Program-made: the position numbers and the translations under genes
From: DASZZY01 sp036260395
GTDB taxonomy: Bacteria; Actinomycetota; UBA4738; CALAEC01
NCBI GenBank assembly: GCA_036260395.1
Contig: DASZZY010000036.1
Span: forward strand, 1 to 13,810
Direction of reading: 5' to 3'
Length of the DNA stretch: 13,810 bases
Shown: positions 1 through 6,446 of the stretch, piece after piece
Position numbering within the stretch: the stretch's first letter is position 1
Layout of the letters: every line of letters starts with the position of its first letter
Notes under the pieces: generated by a model
Told to the model about the DNA's origin: nothing
Databases searched by the model: none
What the model saw: the letters and a program-made list of their open reading frames with translations, nothing else

Positions 1-1374
1 CATGCCCTCGGTCTCCCGGTACGGCGAGGCCACGCTGCCCGAGTCGAGGTGGTCCCGGCCGATGACCACCGGCGCCGAGACCTCGCCGGAGGCGACGAGC
101 TCGTTGAACCGGAGGCCGGCGCGGGCCCGCTCCCCGTACCCCAGCCAGCAGATCCGCGCGGGCAGCCCCTGGAACGGCACGCGCTCCTCCGCCATCCGCA
201 GCCAGCGATGGAGCCGATCGTCGTCGGGGAACAGTTCGGCCACGGCGCGGTCGGTGGCCAGGATGTCGGCCGGGTCGCCCGAGAGCGCCACCCACCGGAA
301 CGGCCCCTTCCCCTCGCAGAACATCGGGCGGACGAAGGCCTGGACGAACCCGGGGTACTCGGAGGCCCGCTCGAAGCCGCCCTCCCGGGCCCCGGCCCGA
401 AGGTTGTTCCCGTAGTCGAACACCACCGCGCCGGCGTCCCCGAACGACACCATGGCGGACGCGTGGTCGGCCATCGAGGCGAACGCGCGCTTCGTGTACT
501 CGGCGGCGTCGCGGGCCCGCAGCTCCGCGGCGTCCTCCAGCGCCAGCCCCGCCGGAACGTACCCCTCCAGCGGGTCGTGGGCCGAGGTCTGGTCGGTCAC
601 GACGTCCGGCCGGAACCCGCGCCGGACGAGCTCGGGATGCACCTCGGCGGCGTTCCCCAGCAGCCCCACCGACAGCGCGTCGCCTCGGTCACGCGCCTCG
701 TCGACCCAATGCACCGCCTCGTCGAGGTCCGGCGTCCACCGGTCGAGGTATCCCCCCTTCGCCCGCCGCTCGATCCGTGCGGGGTCGACCTCCACCACGA
801 GGGCCACGCCCTCGTTCATCGTCACGGCCAGCGGCTGGGCGCCGCCCATCCCTCCGAGGCCGGCGGTGAGGACCACGCGGCCGCGGAGGCTGCCGCCGAA
901 GCGCTGCGCGGCGCATTCGGCGAGCGTCTCGTAGGTCCCCTGCAGGATCCCCTGGGTGCCGATGTAGATCCACGAGCCGGCCGTCATCTGGCCGTACATC
1001 GTGAGCCCCGCCCGCTCCAGCTCGCGGAAGGTCTCCCAGGTGGCCCACCGGGGGACGAGCATGGCGTTGGAGATCAGCACCCGGGGCGCGGCCCGGTGCG
1101 TCCGGAACACCGCGACCGGCTTCCCCGACTGGACCAGGAGCGTCTCGTCGTCCTCCAGGCCTCGGAGCGCCCGGACGATCGCGTGGAAGTCCTCCCAGCT
1201 CCGGGCGGCCCGGCCGGTCCCCCCGTACACCACGAGGTCGGCCGGCCGCTCCGCGACCTCGGGGTCGAGGTTGTTCATCAGCATCCGGAGCGCGGCCTCC
1301 TGGGGCCATCCCTTGCACGAACGCTCCGGGCCGCGCGGGGCGCGGACCTGGGAGGCCGGCGACATCGGCGCCAT
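1..1374 (-). CDS. hutU: Urocanate hydratase (urocanase), C-terminus cut by window edge
   Basis: This enzyme converts urocanate to 4-imidazolone-5-propionate using tightly bound NAD+ as an electrophile. It is the second step of histidine degradation, in the cytosol. 458 residues are visible; the family is usually about 550-560, so roughly the last 100 lie beyond the edge. The family is unmistakable: LRMLMNNLDPEVAE (29-42), YGGTGRAARSW (50-60), MYGQMTAGSWIYIGTQG (126-142), the NAD-binding AGLGGMGGAQP (171-181), TDQTSAHDPL (260-269), DYGNN (320-324), the catalytic-cysteine segment MFCEGKGPFRW (Cys353) and FQGLPARICW (401-410). The chosen start is ATG at 1374. An in-frame ATG at 1365 is an alternative. 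A weak GAGGGA lies 11 nt upstream. It follows the metallophosphoesterase by 28 nt on the same strand and may share its transcript, although nothing functional links the two. Other hut genes are not visible. Confidence 0.97.
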   Translation of the reverse strand, partial: MAPMSPASQVRAPRGPERSCKGWPQEAALRMLMNNLDPEVAERPADLVVYGGTGRAARSWEDFHAIVRALRGLEDDETLLVQSGKPVAVFRTHRAAPRVLISNAMLVPRWATWETFRELERAGLTMYGQMTAGSWIYIGTQGILQGTYETLAECAAQRFGGSLRGRVVLTAGLGGMGGAQPLAVTMNEGVALVVEVDPARIERRAKGGYLDRWTPDLDEAVHWVDEARDRGDALSVGLLGNAAEVHPELVRRGFRPDVVTDQTSAHDPLEGYVPAGLALEDAAELRARDAAEYTKRAFASMADHASAMVSFGDAGAVVFDYGNNLRAGAREGGFERASEYPGFVQAFVRPMFCEGKGPFRWVALSGDPADILATDRAVAELFPDDDRLHRWLRMAEERVPFQGLPARICWLGYGERARAGLRFNELVASGEVSAPVVIGRDHLDSGSVASPYRETEGM

Positions 1375-1402
1375 TGTAGGTCGCGTCCCTCGGGCGGCGG
1401 GG

Positions 1403-2152
1403 TCAGGCGCCGACGGCGGCGTCCGGGTCGCCGGCGCGGCGGCCGGCCACCTCGTACACCGCGTACGCGCGCTGGATGACCGGCAGGGCCACGTTCCGGA
1501 CCGGGACGCCGCCCGGGGTGGCGCCTCGCTCGCTGCCCCGATGGGCGTGGCCGTGGATGACCAGGTCGGCGCCGGCCCGGTCGATGGCCTCGGCCAGGTA
1601 GTAGCTGCCGAGGAACGCGTGGATCTCCGGCGGCTCGCCGCGCAGCGTCTCGGCGACCGGGGAGTAGTGCAGGAGGACGACGCGGACGTCGGCGTCGAGA
1701 TCCCGCAGGACGCGTTCCAGCTTCCCGGCCACCTCGATCGTGTGACGCACGAAGGCCTTCATCTCCGGCTCGCCGAAGTCGGTGGCCGAGGCGCCGGCGA
1801 AGCCGCCGCCGAAGCCCTTCATGCCGGCGATCCCCACCCGGGTCCCGTCGACGTCGAGGACCGTGCTCTCCCCGTCGAGGACCGTGATCCCCCCCTGCTC
1901 CACGACCTCCCGGACCTGGTCCTCGCGGTCCGCGTGGTAGTCGTGGTTCCCGAGGACCGCGACCACCGGCACGGGGAGGCCCTCCAGCTCCTGGGCCAGG
2001 ACCTTGGCCTCGTGGGGCTCTCCGAGCCGGGTGAGGTCGCCGGCGACCAGGAAGACGTCGGCGCGCTCCCCGAGGTGCTCAAGCCGGGGCCGGACCGTCC
2101 CCGCGGCGTCGGGGTCGAAGTGGAGGTCGCCGACCGCGGCGATCCGGATCAC
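1403..2152 (-). CDS. Calcineurin-like metallophosphoesterase
   Basis: A 249-residue cytosolic protein of the calcineurin-like metallophosphoesterase superfamily, which hydrolyses phosphomono- or diesters with two metal ions. All metal-binding blocks are present in order: GDLHF (Asp9, His11), AGDLT (Asp39), GNHDYH (Asn69, His70), the histidine in LLHYSP (His162) and HGHAH (200-204). There is no signal peptide or membrane segment. The start is GTG at 2152, within GTGA overlapping the BON gene's stop codon by 4 nt, which implies translational coupling. A GGAG lies 5 nt upstream. The substrate cannot be read from sequence; this subfamily is often annotated only as a predicted phosphohydrolase. 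It is the third gene of an overlapping trio with a nucleotidyltransferase-fold protein and a BON protein, which suggests it may act on the product or target of the first gene (inference). Confidence 0.93.
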   Translation of the reverse strand: MIRIAAVGDLHFDPDAAGTVRPRLEHLGERADVFLVAGDLTRLGEPHEAKVLAQELEGLPVPVVAVLGNHDYHADREDQVREVVEQGGITVLDGESTVLDVDGTRVGIAGMKGFGGGFAGASATDFGEPEMKAFVRHTIEVAGKLERVLRDLDADVRVVLLHYSPVAETLRGEPPEIHAFLGSYYLAEAIDRAGADLVIHGHAHRGSERGATPGGVPVRNVALPVIQRAYAVYEVAGRRAGDPDAAVGA

Positions 2153-2409
2153 AGCCGCTCCGCCTCCCCGGTCTCGGGGAACGTCGCCAGCGCCACCTCG
2201 TTGGCCACCCGGTGGCCCGGGAGCAGCTCCTCCACGACCTCGGAGACGGCGCGCCGCTGCTCGTCGCTGGCCACCGTCCCCGACACCAGCACCGTTCCTC
2301 CGGTGACGCTCACTTCGAGCTCGAGCTCGCCGACCCGCGGATCGCGGCTGAGCGCCTCGTGGATCCGGGCGATCAGGTAGTCGCGTCGCTCGTCGCTGGG
2401 GCGGTCCAT
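2149..2409 (-). CDS. Small BON-domain protein
   Basis: An 86-residue protein that is essentially one BON domain. It has an N-terminal helix (DYLIARIHEALSRDPRV, 10-26), a beta strand ELEVSVTGGTVLVSGTV (30-46) with the hallmark G-x-V-x-L-x-G glycine pattern, and a second helix SDEQRRAVSEVVEELLPG (48-65) followed by VANEVAL. BON domains are found in osmotic-stress proteins such as OsmY and in membrane- or ligand-binding proteins. Most are exported, but this copy has no signal peptide or lipobox, so it appears cytosolic. The start is ATG at 2409 with GGAGGAG 3 nt upstream. It overlaps the end of the nucleotidyltransferase gene by 37 nt and the start of the phosphoesterase gene by 4 nt, so the three are very probably co-translated. 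It may be the lipid- or partner-binding member of that trio (inference). Confidence 0.88.
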   Translation of the reverse strand: MDRPSDERRDYLIARIHEALSRDPRVGELELEVSVTGGTVLVSGTVASDEQRRAVSEVVEELLPGHRVANEVALATFPETGEAERL

Positions 2410-3020
2410 GGCTCCTCCCCGCTCCCGCCGCGGTGGATCGTCTCGAACAGCGACTCGATCACCGGCCGGGGGACCACCAGGTCGTTCGACTCGGCGTACA
2501 GCAGCAGGCTCAGGACCCGGCGCGCGCCGTGCTGCCGGGCCCGGCGCAGCACGTAGTCCCAGTCCAGCTCCGACCGGCCGATGATCCCCAGGGCGTCGTG
2601 CCAGTACCGCGGCGTCATCTCGCTGTGCGCGATGGCCTTCATGACCAGCACGTCCTCGGGCGGGACGAGCTTCAGCCCTCGGCCGTGGTACTCGCCCTCC
2701 TCGATGCGAGCCAGCATGTCGTCGTCGAGGAAGATGTCGCCCTCCGACCGGAAGATGATGTCGACGACGATGTCGTCCCTGGTGGCCTTGAAGATCCAGT
2801 TGTCGTCGGTCCGCTCGGTCTGGAACCCGTGGCGCCCGAGCGCCTCGAGGAGGGTGGGCGCGTCCTCGGGGCGGACGAACACGTCGATGTCCTCCGTCGG
2901 CCACCGGGCCCGGCCCATGACGAACGACGTGATGCCGCCGATGATCCCGTAGGGGATCCCGGACTCGTCCGCGGCCGCCACGGCCGCGTCGAGGACGCCC
3001 AGGAAGCGGTCATCGCCCAC
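2373..3020 (-). CDS. Nucleotidyltransferase-fold protein (uncharacterised)
   Basis: A 215-residue protein with the signature of the DNA-polymerase-beta-like nucleotidyltransferase superfamily, closest in pattern to uncharacterised NTP_transf_5/AbiEii-like proteins. The active-site pattern is GG (28-29) followed by TEDIDVFV (42-49, Asp44 and Asp46) and a third acidic residue in VVDIIF (Asp87). All three metal-binding aspartates are present, so it may be active. The open frame continues upstream to 3212, but that part is the antisense of the GT9 gene and has no family character. I start at GTG 3020 because AGAGGTGA sits 5 nt upstream. GTG at 3029 is possible but has poor spacing. A tRNA-, protein- or small-molecule-directed NMP transferase, or an antitoxin/toxin-type MNT protein, are all possible; the target is unknown. 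It starts 49 nt after the GT9 stop and overlaps the BON gene by 37 nt. Confidence 0.85.
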   Translation of the reverse strand: MGDDRFLGVLDAAVAAADESGIPYGIIGGITSFVMGRARWPTEDIDVFVRPEDAPTLLEALGRHGFQTERTDDNWIFKATRDDIVVDIIFRSEGDIFLDDDMLARIEEGEYHGRGLKLVPPEDVLVMKAIAHSEMTPRYWHDALGIIGRSELDWDYVLRRARQHGARRVLSLLLYAESNDLVVPRPVIESLFETIHRGGSGEEPWTAPATSDATT

Positions 3021-3035
3021 GACGGTCACCTCTTT

Positions 3036-3047
3036 CCCGGCGCCGGG
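3036..3047. repeat. 12-bp perfect palindrome in GT9-nucleotidyltransferase gap
   Basis: CCCGGCGCCGGG is its own reverse complement and lies in the 49-nt gap between the GT9 stop (3070) and the nucleotidyltransferase start (3020), just upstream of the AGAGGTGA ribosome-binding site. It could be an operator half-site pair or simply reflect GC-rich composition. No T-rich tract follows on either strand as expected for an intrinsic terminator. Confidence 0.35.
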
Positions 3048-3069
3048 GGCCGGTAACCGCCGCGCCCCC

Positions 3070-4164
3070 TCACGAGGCGGGGCGCGGCGCCGCCTGAGCG
3101 CGCTCTCGCAGCCCCACCGCGGCCCGGACCACGTCCGCCGGCTCCACCCGGCGCAGGCAGTCGTGGTGCCCCATGGGGCACACGCTCGCGTAGCAGTACC
3201 GGCACGGGACATCGTGCGACAGCACGACGTGGGCGACCCCCCAGGGCGTGTGCTGCGGGTTCGTCAGCGCGTAGAGGTCGACGACCGGCGTGCCGACGGC
3301 GGCGGCGACGTGGACCGGCCCGGTGTTGCCGGCCACCAGCAGCGGCGCGCGCTCGAGGACGGCCGCCAGCCCCGCCACGTCCAGCCGCCCCGCCACCGAG
3401 CGAGCCGGGGGGCCGATCGCTTCACCGATGGTGTTCGCGAGCTCGACCTCATCGGGGGATCCGGTGAGGACCAGCGTCCAGCCGTGGTCCCGAGCCAGGC
3501 TACGGCCGACCTCCGCCCAGTGCTCGGCGGGGTACCGGCGCGACGGCGCGCTGGCCCCGGGGTGGACCACCGCCCACGGGCGTCCCTCCTCGACGCCGAG
3601 GCGGTCCAGCAGCTCGGCGGCCCGGGACCGGGCGGGCTCCGGGACGACGACTGAGAGCGCCTCGTCGTCGGTGGTGGCGCCGATGGTGGCCACCAGGTCC
3701 AGCTGGCGCCGGACCTCGTGCCGGACGATCCGGTCGGGCTCCGGCTCCGGCACGCGGTCGGTGAGCAGCCAGTACGCGTTCTCGCGGCAGTGGGCCAGCC
3801 GCCGCGGGATCCCCGCCAGGTGGCACAGCATCGCGGCCGGGAGCGGGCTCTGCGAGTACACCGTGAAGATCACCGCGCCGTCGAACTGGCGGCCGCGGAG
3901 CTCCTCGACCATGGCCAGGTCGTCGCCCGGCCCGCCGGGGGGCGGTTTCATCCACGGGGCGCGGTAGACGAGGACCTCGTCGACCTCGGGGACCAACGCG
4001 CCGGCCTCCGCCCCGGCGGGGGAGGTGAGCAGCGTGACGGCCCGCCCCGACCGCCGGAGCGCCCGGATGGCCGGGGTGGTCATCAGCACGTCGCCGATCG
4101 TGTCCAGTCGGACGCAGAGGACCCGGCGAGCGTCGTCCCAGCCCGCGCCGGCGCTCAGCGCCAT
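3070..4164 (-). CDS. Glycosyltransferase family 9 (heptosyltransferase-like), with C-terminal Cys cluster
   Basis: A 364-residue GT-B-fold glycosyltransferase of CAZy family GT9, whose characterised members transfer heptose from ADP-heptose. The N-terminal domain opens with RLDTIGDVLMTTPAIRALR (19-37), the usual family start. The donor-binding half has HPGASAPSRRYPAEHW (201-216), LTGSPDE (233-239) and GNTGPVHVAAAVGTPVVDLY (279-298). Near the C-terminus lies a cysteine/histidine cluster, CRYCYASVCPMGHHDCL (321-337), seen in a subset of GT9 proteins and plausibly metal-binding. There is no signal peptide or membrane helix, so it is probably a cytoplasmic or peripheral enzyme. It starts at ATG 4164, only 10 nt after the UDP-xylose synthase stop, so the two form an operon. 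The acceptor is unknown. Finding it in an apparent actinobacterium suggests a heptose-type glycan other than LPS, but GT9 donor specificity cannot be proved from sequence. Confidence 0.92.
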   Translation of the reverse strand: MALSAGAGWDDARRVLCVRLDTIGDVLMTTPAIRALRRSGRAVTLLTSPAGAEAGALVPEVDEVLVYRAPWMKPPPGGPGDDLAMVEELRGRQFDGAVIFTVYSQSPLPAAMLCHLAGIPRRLAHCRENAYWLLTDRVPEPEPDRIVRHEVRRQLDLVATIGATTDDEALSVVVPEPARSRAAELLDRLGVEEGRPWAVVHPGASAPSRRYPAEHWAEVGRSLARDHGWTLVLTGSPDEVELANTIGEAIGPPARSVAGRLDVAGLAAVLERAPLLVAGNTGPVHVAAAVGTPVVDLYALTNPQHTPWGVAHVVLSHDVPCRYCYASVCPMGHHDCLRRVEPADVVRAAVGLRERAQAAPRPAS

Positions 4165-4174
4165 CGGCCCCAGC

Positions 4175-5167
4175 TCACGCGGGACGCGCCGCGGCGGCCG
4201 CTCGCCCCTCGTGCGGGTCGCGGAACCAGGACACGGTTCGGCGGAGACCGTCCTCCAACGGGACCACGGGCTCCCATCCGAGGATCCGGCGGGCCAGCGA
4301 GATGTCGGGCCGGCGGACCTCGGGGTCGTCGACCGGCCGGTCCACGAAGACGATCTCCGGTTCCACGCCGGCCGCCTGGGCCACCATCTCCGCTACCTCG
4401 AGGATGGAGTGCTCCGCCGGGTTGCCGATGTTGACGGGGTCCTGGTGATCTGAGCACAGCAGGCGCCACAGCCCCTCGACCAGGTCGGAGATGAAGCAGA
4501 TCGACCGCGTCTGCGTGCCGGTACCGTGGATCGTGAACGGCTCGCCTCGGAGCGCCTGGGAGATGAACGTCGGGATCACCCGGCCGTCGGACTCGCGCAT
4601 CCGGGGGCCCATCGTGTTGAAGATGCGGGCGATCCGGACCTCGACGCCATGCTCCCGGCGGTAGGCGGCCGTCAGCGCCTCGGCGAACCGCTTGGCCTCG
4701 TCGTACACGCCGCGGGGGCCGACGGGGCTCACGTTCCCCAGGTAGGTCTCCGGCTGCGGGTGGACCTGGGGGTCGCCGTAGACCTCCGACGTGGACGCCA
4801 GCAGGAACCGCGCGCCCTTGGCCTTCGCCAGCCCCAGCGCCCGCAAGGTCCCGAGCGAGCCGACCTTCAGCGTGTGGATCGGGAACTCGAGGTAGTCGCG
4901 GGGGCTCGCCGGGCTGGCGAAGTGCAACACGGCGTCGACCGGGCCATCGATGTGGAGGTAGTTCGTGACGTCGTACTGGACCAGCGTGAAGCGCTCGTGT
5001 CCCAGGAGGTGCGCCACGTTGGCGGGCGTGCCGGTCAGGAAGCTGTCGAGGCAGACGACCTCCGCGCCCTCGTCCAGGAGGCGGTCGCACAGGTGCGAGC
5101 CGAGGAACCCCGCGCCGCCGGTGATCACGGCCCGCCGCGGGCGCCAGGCGCCGTCGCTCGCTCGCAT
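4175..5167 (-). CDS. UDP-glucuronate decarboxylase (UDP-xylose synthase), extended SDR
   Basis: A 330-residue NAD-dependent extended short-chain dehydrogenase that converts UDP-glucuronate to UDP-xylose plus CO2 in the cytosol. Residues 13-24 form the Rossmann motif AVITGGAGFLGS. The UXS-type signatures are HFASPASPRDY (82-92), STSEVYGDPQVHPQ (125-138), GNVSPVGPRGVYDEAKR (144-160, catalytic Tyr155 and Lys159), NTMGPRM (184-190), GTQTRSICFISDLV (217-230) and RRPDISLARRILGWEP (285-300). Length fits soluble bacterial UXS; there is no N-terminal membrane anchor. An epimerase or 4,6-dehydratase is less likely given the GDPxxHPQ block. The start at ATG 5167 is forced by an in-frame TAG 21 nt upstream. 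There is no Shine-Dalgarno, but a GTTT-N16-GGGTAC element lies just upstream, which suggests a nearly leaderless mRNA. The gene leads an operon with the downstream GT9. Confidence 0.93.
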   Translation of the reverse strand: MRASDGAWRPRRAVITGGAGFLGSHLCDRLLDEGAEVVCLDSFLTGTPANVAHLLGHERFTLVQYDVTNYLHIDGPVDAVLHFASPASPRDYLEFPIHTLKVGSLGTLRALGLAKAKGARFLLASTSEVYGDPQVHPQPETYLGNVSPVGPRGVYDEAKRFAEALTAAYRREHGVEVRIARIFNTMGPRMRESDGRVIPTFISQALRGEPFTIHGTGTQTRSICFISDLVEGLWRLLCSDHQDPVNIGNPAEHSILEVAEMVAQAAGVEPEIVFVDRPVDDPEVRRPDISLARRILGWEPVVPLEDGLRRTVSWFRDPHEGRAAAAARPA

Positions 5168-5180
5168 CGCTTGGCGCTTG

Positions 5181-5206
5181 GTACCCTATGCCGCGCCCGG
5201 CGAAAC
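5181..5206 (-). promoter_or_regulatory. Putative SigB/SigF-type promoter of the UDP-xylose synthase gene
   Basis: Reading leftward, GTTT (5206-5203) is followed by a 16-nt spacer and GGGTAC (5186-5181). This matches the general-stress sigma consensus of Gram-positives (mycobacterial SigF and Bacillus SigB: GTTT, about 14-17 nt, GGGTA). Transcription would begin near 5174, about seven bases before the ATG at 5167, which fits the absence of a ribosome-binding site. The GTTT lies across the loop of a perfect hairpin. Confidence 0.55.
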
Positions 5207-5212
5207 GCCGGG
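5196..5212 (-). terminator. GC-rich hairpin after the hemerythrin gene
   Basis: A perfect 7-bp stem CCCGGCG/CGCCGGG around a 3-nt loop lies 27 nt beyond the hemerythrin stop codon (5239). It could end hemerythrin transcription before the UDP-xylose synthase gene. There is no U-tract, as is often the case for actinobacterial terminators, so the call is tentative. It overlaps the proposed -35 element of the next gene. Confidence 0.4.
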
Positions 5213-5238
5213 GGCGGGCCGCCTGGGCCGTGACGCCC

Positions 5239-5787
5239 CTAGCGGTCGCCGCCCCGCAGCGCGTCGCGGATCCGGTCGACGACGCCGGCGGCCGGGCCCG
5301 CCACCAGGTTGCCGGGCGGGGTGCTCGGCGCGGCCGGGTGCGGATGGGTCGGCGCCAGCTTCTTGGCCGCCTCCATCGCGTTCCCCACCCGGTCGAGGTC
5401 CTCCTGCCCCACGGCCTCCCGCAGCTTCGGCAGCAGGTCGTTCTCCTCCTCCCGGACGTGCTCGCTGACGTCGCGGATCAGCTGCCCGACCTTCTCGTCG
5501 TAGCCGGGGTCGGCCGGCTCGGCCTTGTCGAGCTCGTCGAGGATGCGCTCCACCCGCTGGTGCTCCTCGAGGCTCTGCTCGAACAGGTTCTGGCCGTCGG
5601 GGACGCGGTCCCGGACGGTCGGGTACAGGAACTGCTCCTCGACGGCCGCGTGGATCGCCAGCTCGCGGATGATCTCCCGCGCCACGCGGCGCCGTTCCTC
5701 CTGGTCCCCCGTGCCCAGGGCCTCCCACTGACCGAAGAGCTTCTCGACCGTCCGGTGGTCGTCCATCAACAGCGAGATGGCATCCAT
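5239..5787 (-). CDS. Hemerythrin HHE cation-binding domain protein
   Basis: A 182-residue cytosolic four-helix-bundle protein predicted to bind a diiron centre. Its ligand pattern is DDHRTVEKLF (His11), IHAAVEEQFLYP (His46, Glu50), EEHQRVERIL (His76) and EHVREEENDLLP (His110, Glu114), which fits the HHE family. Residues from about 140 on are a Pro/Ala/Gly-rich linker plus a short basic tail VVDRIRDALRGGD, an extension outside the bundle. Actinobacterial relatives are linked to peroxide or nitric-oxide responses and oxygen/iron handling; the precise role here is unknown. The start at ATG 5787 has AGGAGG 7 nt upstream. It follows the DUF6766-like gene on the same strand after a 79-nt gap and sits near a divergent formate/nitrite-type channel. 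A weak SigB-like element lies upstream. Confidence 0.93.
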   Translation of the reverse strand: MDAISLLMDDHRTVEKLFGQWEALGTGDQEERRRVAREIIRELAIHAAVEEQFLYPTVRDRVPDGQNLFEQSLEEHQRVERILDELDKAEPADPGYDEKVGQLIRDVSEHVREEENDLLPKLREAVGQEDLDRVGNAMEAAKKLAPTHPHPAAPSTPPGNLVAGPAAGVVDRIRDALRGGDR

Positions 5788-5820
5788 GGCGGAACCTCCT
5801 CCTCGGGCCTCGAGCCTGAT

Positions 5821-5845
5821 CTACCCCATTGCGCCCGAACGATGC
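5821..5845 (-). promoter_or_regulatory. Weak SigB-like promoter candidate for the hemerythrin gene
   Basis: Leftward, GCAT (5845-5842), a 15-nt spacer and GGGTAG (5826-5821) match the looser Streptomyces SigB form (GNNT, 14-16 nt, GGGTAC/T) except for the last base. Transcription would start about 25-30 nt before the hemerythrin ATG, leaving room for its AGGAGG. The GNNT part is too degenerate to be convincing alone. Confidence 0.3.
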
Positions 5846-5866
5846 CCACCGGCCTGCGGGGACCGG

Positions 5867-6307
5867 TCAGCCCTTGGACGTCCCGAGCGCCTTCTCGATG
5901 CGTTGGAGGGCCTGCTCCATCCGGTCGTCGCTGTCCTTCGACTCCGCGCTCCCCCGATGGATCAGCAGCGCCGACAGCACCACGAACGAGAACAGCTGGA
6001 GGAACTCGGACTGCCAGTTCTCGAGGGTGGCCGAGGAGAACTCGGCCAGGAAGTCGAGGACCTGGACCGGCTCGCCGTGGGTCTGCTGCTTCTCGCTGAA
6101 CTCGTGCCACTGCGCCATGGCGTGCGCGCCCCAGCTGGCGAAGAACAGGACCGCGAGGACCAGGCTCAGGCCGAAGTTGGCCCACAGCTTCCGGAGACCG
6201 GTCTTCTTCCGCTCGTTGCGGATGCCGGTGGCCAGCGACCACACCAGGTAGATGGCGATCCCGAACATGATCGCGGTGGCCAGCCCGACGATGATGATCG
6301 ACAGCAT
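5867..6307 (-). CDS. DUF6766-like small membrane protein
   Basis: A 146-residue integral membrane protein. Three hydrophobic segments are visible: residues 2-24 (IIIVGLATAIMFGIAIYLVW core), 45-64 (FGLSLVLAVLFFASWGA core) and about 102-117 (FLQLFSFVVLSALLI). The C-terminal block ATLENWQSEFLQ (93-104) followed by HRGSAESKD (117-125) matches what I recall as the DUF6766 signature, common in actinobacteria and of unknown function. A short charged helix (129-142) ends the protein. The frame stays open upstream to 6625, but only because it is antisense to the channel gene. ATG 6307 is chosen because AGGAGG lies 5 nt upstream. It is divergent from the FNT channel across 139 nt and followed by the hemerythrin gene after 79 nt. 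No catalytic residues can be named. Confidence 0.85.
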   Translation of the reverse strand: MLSIIIVGLATAIMFGIAIYLVWSLATGIRNERKKTGLRKLWANFGLSLVLAVLFFASWGAHAMAQWHEFSEKQQTHGEPVQVLDFLAEFSSATLENWQSEFLQLFSFVVLSALLIHRGSAESKDSDDRMEQALQRIEKALGTSKG

Positions 6308-6365
6308 CGCATCCTCCTCTCGCTGAGCTTCCCTTCCTTTCCCCGGCGCACTGCTCCTAAGCGCC

Positions 6366-6390
6366 GTTTGCCCTGCTTGGCGATGGGTAC
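6366..6390 (+). promoter_or_regulatory. Putative SigB/SigF-type promoter of the FNT channel gene
   Basis: GTTT (6366-6369), a 15-nt spacer and GGGTAC (6385-6390) form a near-ideal match to the SigF/SigB consensus. Expected transcription start is near 6397, giving a leader of about 50 nt that contains a hairpin and the AGGTGG ribosome-binding site. It is the best promoter match in the window. Confidence 0.6.
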
Positions 6391-6416
6391 AGGAGCCAGC
6401 GCCGAGCGGGAGGACC

Positions 6417-6430
6417 GGTGTTCGGACACC
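6417..6430 (+). other. Small leader hairpin before the FNT gene
   Basis: GGTGT/ACACC forms a perfect 5-bp stem with a TCGG loop. It lies three bases before the AGGTGG ribosome-binding site of the channel gene and within the leader predicted from the upstream promoter. It might affect translation or mRNA stability; it could also be chance. Confidence 0.3.
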
Positions 6431-6446
6431 CCCAGGTGGGCGGTTA

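Larger units (their letters stand above)
6308..6446. promoter_or_regulatory. Divergent intergenic region between DUF6766-like and FNT genes
   Basis: This 139-nt stretch holds the start signals of two divergent genes. On the + strand it carries a strong stress-sigma element (6366-6390), a short hairpin (6417-6430) and AGGTGG (6434-6439), which lies 7 nt before the GTG start of the channel gene. For the leftward gene I find the ribosome-binding site (6313-6318) but no convincing promoter. GCTT-N15-GGGAAA can be drawn, but it is a weak match. Confidence 0.6.

Noticed and set aside
344..360. GGGTAC inside hutU (and others near 3531 and 9511)
   Set aside because: GGGTAC occurs within coding regions without a GTTT at the right distance, so it is not counted as a promoter.
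49..1479. 476-codon open frame on the + strand over urocanase
   Set aside because: The opposite strand encodes an unmistakable urocanate hydratase through the whole stretch; the + frame is a His/Arg/Pro-rich shadow.
3021..3212. N-terminal extension of the nucleotidyltransferase frame to 3212
   Set aside because: The extra residues overlap the GT9 coding region, lack family character and have no good ribosome-binding site; AGAGGTGA just before GTG 3020 gives a better start.
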